Positions 1 through 7,259 of a stretch of 64,000 nt of DNA are shown here, in pieces. Within the stretch, counting starts at the first letter, position 1, and every line of letters starts with the position of its first letter. Below the pieces are notes generated by a model. It was not told the DNA's origin and ran no database searches. It saw only the letters and a program-made list of their open reading frames with translations. The DNA lies in the NCBI GenBank assembly GCA_047606825.1, contig JASGDY010000083.1, forward strand, positions 27,303 to 91,302, in the 5' to 3' direction. This DNA comes from Rhizosphaericola sp047606825. Its GTDB lineage: Bacteria > Bacteroidota > Bacteroidia > Chitinophagales > Chitinophagaceae. The translations under genes and the position numbers were made by a program.

Positions 1-159
1 TTCTTTATTTTGATTCTTCCCGCCAATATTTATGCAGCCTCCAAACACTTGAACTACGAAACCGGAACGTTTGATGGAAAAGGAATTTCTTATCTTTGGT
101 TTCGTATTCCATTCCAGGTTTTATTAGTTGTATGGACTTATTTTTTTGTGGTAAAATGA
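1..159 (+). CDS. DoxX-like membrane protein, C-terminal fragment
   Basis: Only the last 52 codons are inside the window; the frame is open from base 1 and stops with TGA at 157-159. The fragment has a hydrophobic stretch, a PANIYAA motif, a short polar segment and a final hydrophobic helix (FQVLLVVWTYFFV). This is the usual tail of DoxX-like four-helix membrane proteins in Bacteroidota. The following gene encodes an HxlR regulator, and DoxX-like genes are often found beside HxlR regulators, which supports the call. The N-terminus and function cannot be judged from this piece. Confidence 0.6.
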   Translation, partial: FFILILPANIYAASKHLNYETGTFDGKGISYLWFRIPFQVLLVVWTYFFVVK

Positions 160-212
160 ACACTGGAAAATGTGACAATTGAAACGGCGGACAGATTATT
201 ATGAAATAAAAT

Positions 213-590
213 ATGCGAAAAGAAAATTCAACCAATGCGATAAATGAACAGTTTTTGTTCCGGGTCTGTGCATTAAACTCGGCGATTGCAATGATTGGCG
301 GACGTTGGAAATCACAGATTGTCTATTCTATATCAAAAGGAAAAAACCGCTTCCACTTATTGAAAAAAGAATTGCCGAATATTTCCGAGCAAGTTTTGGG
401 CAGACAACTAAAAGAACTGGAAAGACACGCTATCATCTCCAAAAAAGAAGTCTCCACGACCATTCCAATCGGGATCGAATATGTTTTGACCAATAAAGGA
501 TTGGATCTGGTCCCGATTTTGGACAGCCTTTGCAATTGGGGGAAAACCTATGCGGCCGGAAAAGTAATCTCAGTTTGTCCAATGTCGTGA
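213..590 (+). CDS. HxlR-family winged-helix transcriptional regulator
   Basis: This 125-residue protein has the HxlR layout. A cysteine near residue 19 is followed by IGGRWKSQIVYSI, then a recognition region with NISEQVLGRQLKELE, a beta wing ending in GIEYVLTNKG, and a final LCNWGKTY segment. HxlR proteins are small dimeric DNA-binding regulators, often redox or electrophile responsive through the N-terminal cysteine. The gene lies 53 bp after the DoxX-like gene on the same strand, so the two may be co-transcribed and the regulator may control that membrane protein. The ligand is unknown. Start is the ATG at 213. Confidence 0.9.
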   Translation: MRKENSTNAINEQFLFRVCALNSAIAMIGGRWKSQIVYSISKGKNRFHLLKKELPNISEQVLGRQLKELERHAIISKKEVSTTIPIGIEYVLTNKGLDLVPILDSLCNWGKTYAAGKVISVCPMS

Positions 591-612
591 GCCGACCAAG
601 AGCCAACTTCCT

Positions 613-667
613 CAATTACCAAATCATCAAATCATCAAATTATCAAATTATCAAATTATCAAATTAT
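613..667 (+). repeat. Tandem octamer repeat CAAAT(C/T)AT before cmk
   Basis: About six consecutive 8-bp units of the form CAAATYAT lie between the HxlR gene and cmk. The last unit runs into the candidate -7 box of cmk. Related 8-bp arrays in the same orientation occur before other start codons in this window (26012, 43031, 48662 and 51570). Confidence 0.85.
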
Positions 668-672
668 TTTTG
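665..672 (+). promoter_or_regulatory. Candidate Bacteroidota -7 box for cmk
   Basis: TATTTTTG matches the Bacteroidota -7 consensus TAnnTTTG and lies 30 bp before the TTG start of cmk. No clear TTTG -33 box is seen; the octamer array occupies that position. Confidence 0.5.
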
Positions 673-702
673 CCCCATTGTTGATTTCAAATAACACAAC
701 TT

Positions 703-1380
703 TTGAAGAAAATAATCATTGCCATCGACGGCTATTCCTCCTGCGGGAAAAGTACGCTGGCCAAGCAGCTGGCAAAGAACCTGAACTATATTTTCATTGA
801 TACCGGTGCCATGTACCGTGCCGTCACACTTTATTTCCTTGGAAAAAACATCGACGCTTCGGACAAGGACGCTGTCCTCAAAGAGATTCCCAATATCCAT
901 CTTTCCTTTGTCCCCGATTCTATATTGGGCATCAACACTATCCTCCTCAACGGCGAAAACGTCGAAAAGGAAATCCGCGAAATGAACGTCAGCAACAACG
1001 TCAGCCGATACGCCACCATTCCCGAAATACGCCAGCTCGCCGTCGCACAGCAACAGCGTATGGGACAGGCAAAAGGCATCGTCATGGATGGTCGAGATAT
1101 AGGGACTGTCGTATTTCCCCACGCCGAACTTAAAATATTCATGACTGCATCCCCGGAAGTCCGTATCCAGAGGCGTTTCGAGGAAATGAAGGCAACCAAT
1201 CCCCATATCACCAAGGAAGAAGTCCGTAAAAACCTTGAAGAACGCGACTATATCGACTCGCACCGTGCAGTCAGTCCTTTGCGGCAGGCCGCGGATGCCC
1301 GGATGTTGGACAATTCCGACATGACGCGCGAGGAACAGCTGGCTCTGGTGGAACGCTGGGTTGCGGAGTTGGCGTTATAA
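703..1380 (+). CDS. cmk: Cytidylate kinase
   Basis: Cmk phosphorylates CMP and dCMP with ATP in pyrimidine nucleotide synthesis. The 225-residue product starts with the P-loop GYSSCGKST (residues 10-18). It continues with the DTGAMYRAVT substrate region, the DGRDIGTVVFP motif and an arginine-rich lid near residues 150-190. Length fits bacterial Cmk. There is no ATG before the P-loop; the frame opens with TTG at 703, giving MKKIIIAIDG, the expected N-terminus, so a TTG start is accepted. The next gene, hisA, is convergent. Confidence 0.95.
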   Translation: MKKIIIAIDGYSSCGKSTLAKQLAKNLNYIFIDTGAMYRAVTLYFLGKNIDASDKDAVLKEIPNIHLSFVPDSILGINTILLNGENVEKEIREMNVSNNVSRYATIPEIRQLAVAQQQRMGQAKGIVMDGRDIGTVVFPHAELKIFMTASPEVRIQRRFEEMKATNPHITKEEVRKNLEERDYIDSHRAVSPLRQAADARMLDNSDMTREEQLALVERWVAELAL

Positions 1381-1547
1381 CCGTATAGCCTCCCTAAATG
1401 CAGATCGTCTTACATGGAGAAGTCTTATTTGCTATTGCATACTGCGCTGTTGTTTATCGGATGCCCACCTGTTTTTAAAACATAGGAGTCGATTGGTCTA
1501 CGATCCTCGCCTGTGGAAAGCGATGAAGGGTTTTATATTTTAATTTA

Positions 1548-1684
1548 GAGAAGCTGTTTGAGTTATTTATTTCCTTCCCGGAAAGTCCCCGCCGCGGCGG
1601 GGACTTTCCGGGAAGGAACACACGTTTTTATGTCTTGGAAGCATATAAAACCGTACAGAAAAACTTAATTCAAACAGTCTCTTA
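1548..1684. repeat. MITE-like element with a perfect 48-bp palindrome
   Basis: The centre, 1571-1618, is a perfect palindrome: 24 bases followed at once by their reverse complement, with CCCGCCG/CGGCGGG at the axis. Outside it, GAGAAGCTGTTTGAGTT (about 1551-1567) is an imperfect inverted copy of AATTCAAACAGTCTCTT (about 1667-1683), so the unit has terminal inverted repeats. The right end overlaps the hisA stop codon. No reading frame is convincing. It may act as a bidirectional terminator between cmk and hisA, or be a non-autonomous mobile element. Nothing recognisable was seen in the rest of 1381-1547. Confidence 0.65.
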
Positions 1685-2407
1685 ATGTTTGGCGTTAAGT
1701 GTTTTTAGCTGTTCCAAGGTGATTTTTTCTTCATAGATGGCTTTTCCGACGATAGCACCGTTACATCCGATGTCGGACAGTTCCTGTAGGTCTTCCATCT
1801 TGCTGACACCGCCGCTGGCGATGAAAAAGAGTTGGGGAAAGCGTTCCAGTATTTTTTTGTAGAGGTCGGTGGACGGACCTGCCAATAGTCCATCCTTGGC
1901 CACGTCGGTACAAAAGATTTGCTGCACACCTTTTTTGGTGTACTTCTCTATGAAGTCAAAAATAGAAATGTCCGTAGTGTCGATCCAGCCGTTGATGACA
2001 ATCATTTCTCCTTTGACGTCCGCGCCCAGCAGGAATGTTTCTGCACCATATTGACTGAGCCAGTAGGTGAGGATCTCTTCGTTTTTGACGGCGATGCTTC
2101 CGATTGTGGCAAAAGTCGCGCCGCTGTTCAGGACAATCTCCACGTCTTTATCTTTTTTGATACCGCCGCCGAAATCAATGGTCAGGTCGGTATGTGTGGC
2201 AATTGCTTCCAATACGCGCCAGTTTTTTATCTCACCTGCCTTTGCGCCGTCAAGATCCACGAGGTGAAGCCTTGTGAGGCCTGCATTTTCAAACTGTTTG
2301 GCAACTTCCAGCGGATTGTGGTTGTAGACCGTTTTTTGGGCATAGTCTCCCTGTGTCAGCCTTACACATTTTCCGTCGATGATATCTATTGCTGGTATGA
2401 TCTGCAT
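1682..2407 (-). CDS. hisA: Phosphoribosylformimino-AICAR ribotide isomerase
   Basis: HisA is a TIM-barrel enzyme that performs the Amadori isomerisation of ProFAR to PRFAR, the fourth step of histidine synthesis. The 241-residue protein has the N-terminal MQIIPAIDIIDGKCVRL with the catalytic Asp8, LVDLDGA, the DFGGGIK phosphate loop, LGADVKG with the second catalytic aspartate near 129, and IASGGVSK and GAIVGKAIYE phosphate-binding loops. It stands alone: no other his gene is in the window, whereas bacterial his genes are often clustered. It converges on cmk, and its stop codon lies inside the palindromic element. Confidence 0.95.
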   Translation of the reverse strand: MQIIPAIDIIDGKCVRLTQGDYAQKTVYNHNPLEVAKQFENAGLTRLHLVDLDGAKAGEIKNWRVLEAIATHTDLTIDFGGGIKKDKDVEIVLNSGATFATIGSIAVKNEEILTYWLSQYGAETFLLGADVKGEMIVINGWIDTTDISIFDFIEKYTKKGVQQIFCTDVAKDGLLAGPSTDLYKKILERFPQLFFIASGGVSKMEDLQELSDIGCNGAIVGKAIYEEKITLEQLKTLNAKH

Positions 2408-2425
2408 GATTCAGGTTTTAGCGTT

Positions 2426-2433
2426 CAAACGTA
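2426..2433 (-). promoter_or_regulatory. Candidate -7 box for hisA
   Basis: On the minus strand TACGTTTG matches TAnnTTTG, 19 bp before the hisA ATG. No good -33 box is visible. Confidence 0.4.
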
Positions 2434-2459
2434 CATTAAATTTTTAATTCATATATGCG

Positions 2460-2492
2460 TTTGTCGTGCGGTTTAATTTTGAAGTAGCTTTG
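2460..2492 (+). promoter_or_regulatory. Bacteroidota promoter for the ClC gene
   Basis: TTTG at 2460-2463 (-33) and TAGCTTTG at 2485-2492 (-7) are separated by 21 bp, close to the phylum consensus. The ClC start codon follows at 2514, giving a very short leader. A second box, TAATTTTG at 2474-2481, overlaps it. Confidence 0.6.
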
Positions 2493-2513
2493 TTTCGTTA
2501 AAATAGAAAACGG

Positions 2514-3761
2514 ATGAATCGACACACAGTTCAGCGATATTATGGTTTCAAATTAGTTTTCGCATCTTTGTTCATAGGGATCGTCGCCTCTTTTCTGGCT
2601 TTTTCTTTGAAGCAGATAACGGAATTTTCGCAGGAGCATATTTTTAGTCTTGCGGAGCGGAAGGGTAGTTTGTGGTTCTTCTTTCTACCGACAATCGGCA
2701 TTACAGGCATTTATTTTCTTAGAAAATATCTATTTAAAAACCGCAAAAACAAAGGCATAACAGAGATTTACGATACGCTGGGACAGCGCAGGGACCACCT
2801 GCCTTTTTTCAAGATTCCGTCACATTATATCAATGGTTTCATGACCGTTATCTTCGGTGGCTCTACCGGTATCGAAGTTTCTACGGTCGTCGCGACGGCG
2901 ACGGTGGGCAATGCTGTGTATAAGCAACAATTTGCGGCTAAGGCCTACAAACAGGAATTGGTAAGTGCGGGTGTTGTGGCTGGGATTGGAGTGCTTTTTG
3001 GCAACCCATTGGTAGGTGTATTGTTTGTGCTGGAAGTGATTGCACGGAAAACCAGCAGGGCGCTGTTGGTCAGTAGCATGGTGGCAGGTATTGTCGCTTG
3101 GGTGTTTCTTGCGTGTTTTCGGCCACGACCGCTGATTATGCTGTCGATTACCGACTGGCATTGGCGCGCCGTTCCCTTTATGGTGTTGCTCAGCTTGCTT
3201 TGTGGCGTGCTTTCGGCCTATTTCACTGCATTGGTTATCCGGATTAAGACTTTCTTCTCCAGGATTCACAATAATTTTATACGCGTCAATCTTGGAGCGT
3301 TGGTCGTGGGTGCTTTGATTTTTTTCTTTCCGTTTCTTTATGGAGACAGTTACCATTCGCTGAATCAACTGCTGTCCAACCCCCGCAGTTGCTCCGTGCT
3401 GTTTTTGTTTATGTTGGTGTTGCTCAAACCCTTGGCGTCCTCGCTCACGCTCGGTGCTGGTGGAGACGGTGGCGTTTTTGCGCCCAGTATTGTGACGGGT
3501 GCATATTTGGGACTGGCGTTTTCCATGGCGTGCAATATGCTGTTCGGTACATCGTTGATTCCGGTCAATTTTATGTTGATTGGCATTGCTGCCACGCTTT
3601 CGGCTTCTATTTTTGCGCCTTTTACTGCCTTGGTTTTGGCTTGTAGCATGATTCCTCACGGATATGTTTTGTTTTTGCCCGTGCTGCTTGGCTGTATTGT
3701 TTCCAAAACAATGGCGCAAAAAATCCTGCCTTACAACGTCTATACGTACAAGCACAAATAG
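2514..3761 (+). CDS. ClC-family chloride channel or H+/Cl- antiporter
   Basis: The 415-residue integral membrane protein has about ten hydrophobic segments and the ClC signature regions. A GGSTGIEVST loop near 120 carries the glutamate at the position of the gating Glu, and GAGGDGGVFAPS near 320 corresponds to the GxFxP motif of the anion pathway. No CBS domains follow, so this is the short bacterial form. Such proteins exchange chloride for protons or conduct halides such as fluoride; the sequence does not settle which. It is transcribed alone from the promoter just upstream. The next gene starts 66 bp later with its own promoter box. Confidence 0.88.
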   Translation: MNRHTVQRYYGFKLVFASLFIGIVASFLAFSLKQITEFSQEHIFSLAERKGSLWFFFLPTIGITGIYFLRKYLFKNRKNKGITEIYDTLGQRRDHLPFFKIPSHYINGFMTVIFGGSTGIEVSTVVATATVGNAVYKQQFAAKAYKQELVSAGVVAGIGVLFGNPLVGVLFVLEVIARKTSRALLVSSMVAGIVAWVFLACFRPRPLIMLSITDWHWRAVPFMVLLSLLCGVLSAYFTALVIRIKTFFSRIHNNFIRVNLGALVVGALIFFFPFLYGDSYHSLNQLLSNPRSCSVLFLFMLVLLKPLASSLTLGAGGDGGVFAPSIVTGAYLGLAFSMACNMLFGTSLIPVNFMLIGIAATLSASIFAPFTALVLACSMIPHGYVLFLPVLLGCIVSKTMAQKILPYNVYTYKHK

Positions 3762-3813
3762 TGCTCAATTATTGGGATATAGAGGTGTGCTCATACTGTA
3801 TGCCCTATACGTT

Positions 3814-3821
3814 TATCTTTG
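3814..3821 (+). promoter_or_regulatory. -7 box that decides the start of the GT2 gene
   Basis: TATCTTTG matches TAnnTTTG exactly. The upstream in-frame TTG at 3819 lies inside this box, so translation more likely begins at ATG 3828. Transcription from this box would start at or within a few bases of that ATG, giving a leaderless or nearly leaderless mRNA. Confidence 0.6.
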
Positions 3822-3827
3822 CAAGCG

Positions 3828-4859
3828 ATGCAGAACCAACAACCATCCGTCGCGGTTGTCCTATTGAACTATAACGGGCAACGTCTTCTCGAGCAGTTTT
3901 TACCGTCGGTATTGGGTTCCACTTATCCCAATCTGTCGGTCTATGTCGCGGACAATGCATCGACCGACAGTTCGCGCGATTGGTTGGCTGCAACATTCCC
4001 GGATGTCAAATGTATTGTGCTTCCGCAGAATTTTGGTTTTGCGGAAGGCTACAACCAAGCGTTGGCGCAGGTGGAAGTGGACTATTATGTACTGCTCAAT
4101 TCGGATGTGGAAGTAACTCCTGGTTGGATAGAGCCGGTGGTTGCACTGATGGCATCGGATGTCACAATAGGCATCTGCCAACCTAAGCTGTTGTCATATA
4201 CAGAAAAGGACAGGTTTGAATATGCAGGTGCAGCAGGTGGCTGGCTGGATGTTTTGGGCTACCCGTTTGCAAGGGGGCGCGTATTTGACACGGTGGAAAA
4301 AGACGAAGGGCAATATGACGAAAACGAACCTGTATTTTGGGCGAGTGGTGCGGCGTTGTTTGTCAAGCGGGAAGTTTGGGAAACTGTGGGCGGCTTTGAC
4401 GGTTATCTGTTTGCACATTGCGAGGAGATTGACCTGTGCTGGCGTGCGCAATTGGCAGGTTATCAAGTGTTTTTTTGTAAAGATTCCACGATATACCATG
4501 TCGGCGGCGGCACTCTGCACAAATCCAATCCGCGGAAAACCTATCTCAATTTCCGTAACAGCCTGATTGTGATGGCCAAAAACCTTCCGGCAGGGCAGGC
4601 GTTTACGAAGATTGTTGTACGGTTGATACTGGACGGCGTGTTTGGTGTCAAGCTGTTATTGGAAGGCGAGTTCGCAGCTATGTGGGCGGTCGTCCGGGCA
4701 CATTTTGGGTTTTATCGATGGCTGCTGTCGGGAAAAAGAAAGCCCATGTTTTCCAAGAAAAAACTAGAAATACTACAAGGTACTGTAAACCAGTCGATTG
4801 TATGGTTATACTTCGTAAAAAGCAAAAAAACTTTTTCGGAAATTGTACACAAAAAATAA
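3828..4859 (+). CDS. Glycosyltransferase family 2, rhamnosyltransferase-like
   Basis: This GT-A fold transferase probably adds a sugar from a nucleotide donor to a surface glycan or glycolipid. The 343-residue protein opens with VAVVLLNYNG, followed by ADNASTDSS near 42, QNFGFAEGYNQAL, and the metal/nucleotide motif LLNSDVEV near 91. FWASGAALFVKREV and the HCEEIDLCWR acceptor region come next. This pattern is typical of WcaA/RfbF-like enzymes. No membrane helix is evident, so it is likely cytoplasmic or membrane-associated. The neighbours (ClC, a small membrane protein) do not reveal the glycan. Start is ATG 3828 because the alternative TTG falls in the promoter box. Confidence 0.88.
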   Translation: MQNQQPSVAVVLLNYNGQRLLEQFLPSVLGSTYPNLSVYVADNASTDSSRDWLAATFPDVKCIVLPQNFGFAEGYNQALAQVEVDYYVLLNSDVEVTPGWIEPVVALMASDVTIGICQPKLLSYTEKDRFEYAGAAGGWLDVLGYPFARGRVFDTVEKDEGQYDENEPVFWASGAALFVKREVWETVGGFDGYLFAHCEEIDLCWRAQLAGYQVFFCKDSTIYHVGGGTLHKSNPRKTYLNFRNSLIVMAKNLPAGQAFTKIVVRLILDGVFGVKLLLEGEFAAMWAVVRAHFGFYRWLLSGKRKPMFSKKKLEILQGTVNQSIVWLYFVKSKKTFSEIVHKK

Positions 4860-4880
4860 GGAAATCTTAAATCTTGCCCT

Positions 4881-4888
4881 TATTTTTG
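4881..4888 (+). promoter_or_regulatory. -7 box for the small membrane protein gene
   Basis: TATTTTTG fits TAnnTTTG and lies 21 bp before ATG 4910. This argues against the upstream in-frame TTG at 4874 as the start. Confidence 0.5.
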
Positions 4889-4909
4889 CGGTCGTTAAAT
4901 GACTTAATT

Positions 4910-5131
4910 ATGACAAAAGAAGAAGCGTTGCAGAAAGAGATTGTTGAGCTGAAAGAACAGGATCTTCGCTATAATCGCGTATCTACCTCGCGTTTGTTGT
5001 TTTATCTTTCTTTGACGGCGTTCATCTGTTTCGTGGCAGGATGTTCCTTCCAGTTGTACTCGCACAGCTACGCAGGTAAACCTGACGTTGAAATCCAGTC
5101 CAGCACGCATTACGTTCCAGAATACAAATAA
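4910..5131 (+). CDS. Small single-pass membrane protein of unknown function
   Basis: This is a 73-residue product that I do not recognise. The first 25 residues are charged and helical (MTKEEALQKEIVELKEQDL), possibly a short coiled coil. One hydrophobic segment follows (LLFYLSLTAFICFVAGCSF, about residues 24-43), and then about 30 polar residues. The AGC within the segment is not a normal lipobox because of the long N-terminal region. It has its own -7 box and sits between the glycosyltransferase and the tRNA promoter. The protein is probably real, judged from promoter, composition and membrane segment, but no function can be given. Confidence 0.6.
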   Translation: MTKEEALQKEIVELKEQDLRYNRVSTSRLLFYLSLTAFICFVAGCSFQLYSHSYAGKPDVEIQSSTHYVPEYK

Positions 5132-5146
5132 TTTCCCCGGAAATAT

Positions 5147-5176
5147 TTTGCCAGTCCGTTAATACGCTTATCTTTG
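5147..5176 (+). promoter_or_regulatory. Promoter of the tRNA cluster
   Basis: TTTG at 5147-5150 and TATCTTTG at 5169-5176 are spaced by 18 bp, a near-consensus Bacteroidota promoter. The first tRNA begins 50 bp downstream. Confidence 0.7.
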
Positions 5177-5225
5177 CGACCCCTTATGGGATAAGCTCTT
5201 TAACGGAAAAGCAGCAAATGCATCA

Positions 5226-5298
5226 GCGGAAGTAGCTCATTTGGTAGAGCACAACCTTGCCAAGGTTGGGGTGGCCGGTTCGAGCCCGGTCTTCCGCT
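5226..5298 (+). tRNA. tRNA-Gly (anticodon GCC), copy 1
   Basis: The 73-nt cloverleaf has acceptor stem GCGGAAG/CTTCCGC, D arm GCTCATTTGGTAGAGC, anticodon arm with loop TTGCCAA (anticodon GCC), T loop TTCGAGC and discriminator T. CCA is not encoded. It is identical to the second glycine tRNA at 5433. Confidence 0.96.
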
Positions 5299-5327
5299 CA
5301 AAAAAGAACCCCATCTCTCAACGGAAA

Positions 5328-5413
5328 GCCCTGGTGGTGGAATTGGTAGACACGCAGGACTTAAAATCCTGTTGGCAGCAATGTCAGTGCGGGTTCAAGT
5401 CCCGCCCGGGGCA
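5328..5413 (+). tRNA. tRNA-Leu (anticodon TAA)
   Basis: This 86-nt class II tRNA has acceptor GCCCTGG/CCGGGGC, anticodon loop CTTAAAA (TAA, reads UUA/UUG), a long variable arm typical of leucine tRNA, T arm GCGGG-TTCAAGT-CCCGC and discriminator A. CCA is not encoded. It lies between the two identical glycine tRNAs. Confidence 0.96.
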
Positions 5414-5432
5414 CTAAAACAGTATTGCATCA

Positions 5433-5505
5433 GCGGAAGTAGCTCATTTGGTAGAGCACAACCTTGCCAAGGTTGGGGTGGCCGGTTCGAGCCCGGTCTT
5501 CCGCT
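5433..5505 (+). tRNA. tRNA-Gly (anticodon GCC), copy 2
   Basis: It is an exact copy of the tRNA at 5226-5298, and the TGCATCA before it is also duplicated, so the repeat unit is longer than the tRNA. All three tRNAs probably share one transcript from 5147 to the terminator at 5511. Confidence 0.96.
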
Positions 5506-5510
5506 CAGAT

Positions 5511-5536
5511 AAAAATCCCTTTTATGGGATTTTTTT
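5511..5536 (+). terminator. Rho-independent terminator of the tRNA operon
   Basis: AAAAATCCC and GGGATTTTT form a stem around a TTTTAT loop, followed by a T run. It stands 6 bp after the last tRNA. Confidence 0.85.
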
Positions 5537-5606
5537 ATGCCCCTACTTTTTTGTTTCAGGTATTGCACTTCGGATGCAGGAGAAAACGTGACCAATAGCT
5601 GCGCCA

Positions 5607-7148
5607 TCATGGTTCTATATTTATAATGCTATTACCAACAAATTGCTTCCATTCCTCCTTGATGGCGCCTTTCAATACGCGCGGAAATTTAATCTGGCTA
5701 CCTACTTTCCCTCTCTTGGCGAGGAAATCGATGAAGTATTTTTCAGGAAGAACGTCGACGATGACATCTTGTAACGTGCTTGCTCGTTCCACGGCGTAGT
5801 CGTCGTTGCGTTTCTTCAGATGCTCGTCCAAGCGTGAGCGGAATTTTCCCTTGTCAAATGTGTCGTTGGAGCCAATATACCAATGGTGTGCAAAGAAGCT
5901 GCCGTGCGGTTCGCCGAAGACGGTGTATTCCGCGATGGTGATGTCCAGGTCGCGCGCCGTCTCCGTGATGGCATGGTTCATGTTGTCGAGGGAGAGGTGC
6001 TCGCCGACAAGGCTTAGGAAATGCTTGATGCGGCCTGTGATGATGATCTGCACGTCCATCTTGTCGACAATGCGTACGGTGTCGCCGATAAGGTAGCGCC
6101 AGGCACCTGCGGGTGTACTGATGACGAGTGCATAGTCCACGTTTTCCTCCGCTTCCTGAAAGGTAAATGCTTGGGGGTTACCGATGAGTTCGCCGTTTTC
6201 GTCAAAATTGTCGTCGGTAAACGGAACGAACTCAAAAAAGACGCTGCCGCTCGTTGCCAGCCGCATACTGTTGGACAACTGGCGGTTTTGGTAGGCAAGG
6301 AAACCTTCGCTTGCCAGATAGGTTTCGATATAGGTGACAGGCTTTCCCAACAGTTTTTCAAAACCTTTTTTGTAGGGTTCGAAAGACACCCCTCCATGTA
6401 CAAAAAACTCCAGATTGGGCCAGATGTCATGTATCGTACCGAGGTTGTACCGCTCGATGATTTTTTCCATGCAGAGCTGCGCCCACGACGGCACGCCGAC
6501 CAGAAAACCAATGTCCCACTGTGGTGCTTTCTTGACGATTTCTTCTATTTTTTTGTTCCAGTCCTTTTCCTTGGCGATTTTTTTGCCGGGTTTGTAAAAG
6601 GGCTGGAACCATATTGGCGTTTTTTTGGTCGTGATGCCGCTCAGGTCGCCTGCATAGTAACCGATGCCTTTTTGCAGGTCCGTGCTGCCGCCGAGTGTCA
6701 GCCAGCCTTTGCCGATGGATTTGTAGTTGACAAGCTGGTAGTTGCGCAGGCTCAGCAACTGTTTGAGCATGATGATTTTGTTGGCTTTCAGCAGGTCTTT
6801 GGTGATGGGGATGTATTTGCTGGCTGCTTCGCTGGTGCCGCTGCTAAGGGCGTAATATTTGATTTTACCGGGCCAGCACACGTTAGGTTTGCCTTTTAGT
6901 GTCTGACTCCACCATTGGTTGTAGATATTGTTGTAACATGTAATAGGGACACGTTCCTGGAATGTCTGGGTGATGTCTTTACGGTTTTCCAACATTCCGT
7001 CGAAATCGTACTGCTGCCCAAAGTCCGTAAACCGAGCCTTGCGCAGTAGCCGGACTAATGCCTTTTTCTGCTGCCTTACGGATGCTTCGTCTGGAAGCTT
7101 CAACGCTTTGGCCAGCGATTTTGGTAAGGTGATGTCAAACAATGCCAT
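5607..7148 (-). CDS. GH3-family acyl-adenylating protein
   Basis: The 513-residue protein belongs to the GH3 family of ANL-type enzymes, named after plant auxin-responsive GH3 proteins that join acyl acids to amino acids through an acyl-adenylate. The adenylate-forming motif SSGTSEAASKYIP is at residues 102-114. A long tyrosine/tryptophan-rich region follows, then YLASEGFLAYQ, VPFTDDNFDENGEL, YRLIGDTVRI-like WRYLIGDTV and GRIKHFLSLVGEHLS, the hinge into the C-terminal cap. Such proteins are common in Bacteroidota but their substrates are unknown there. The gene stands alone between the tRNA cluster and fbp, so context gives no clue. Confidence 0.85.
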   Translation of the reverse strand: MALFDITLPKSLAKALKLPDEASVRQQKKALVRLLRKARFTDFGQQYDFDGMLENRKDITQTFQERVPITCYNNIYNQWWSQTLKGKPNVCWPGKIKYYALSSGTSEAASKYIPITKDLLKANKIIMLKQLLSLRNYQLVNYKSIGKGWLTLGGSTDLQKGIGYYAGDLSGITTKKTPIWFQPFYKPGKKIAKEKDWNKKIEEIVKKAPQWDIGFLVGVPSWAQLCMEKIIERYNLGTIHDIWPNLEFFVHGGVSFEPYKKGFEKLLGKPVTYIETYLASEGFLAYQNRQLSNSMRLATSGSVFFEFVPFTDDNFDENGELIGNPQAFTFQEAEENVDYALVISTPAGAWRYLIGDTVRIVDKMDVQIIITGRIKHFLSLVGEHLSLDNMNHAITETARDLDITIAEYTVFGEPHGSFFAHHWYIGSNDTFDKGKFRSRLDEHLKKRNDDYAVERASTLQDVIVDVLPEKYFIDFLAKRGKVGSQIKFPRVLKGAIKEEWKQFVGNSIINIEP

Positions 7149-7259
7149 GCAATGTGTGTTGAGTGCCGCTAAGCTAGTGCAATTTAGGGAAATGGGAATT
7201 GCGAACCTTGTAGTTCGTCAATGGCTATTGTTGATAGCATTCTTCTTGTATCAAAAAAA

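Noticed and set aside
613..667. CRISPR-like array
   Set aside because: The units are 8 bp, directly tandem, without spacers; no cas genes are present.
1361..1543. 60-codon ORF after cmk
   Set aside because: It overlaps the cmk end, has no family features and runs into the palindromic element.
2820..3755. 311-codon minus-strand open frame opposite the ClC gene
   Set aside because: Rich in Gln, His, Arg and Asn without domains, and fully antisense to a clear ClC membrane protein; a shadow frame.
5395..5610. 71-codon minus-strand ORF over the tRNA cluster
   Set aside because: It overlaps tRNA-Gly and the terminator; not coding.
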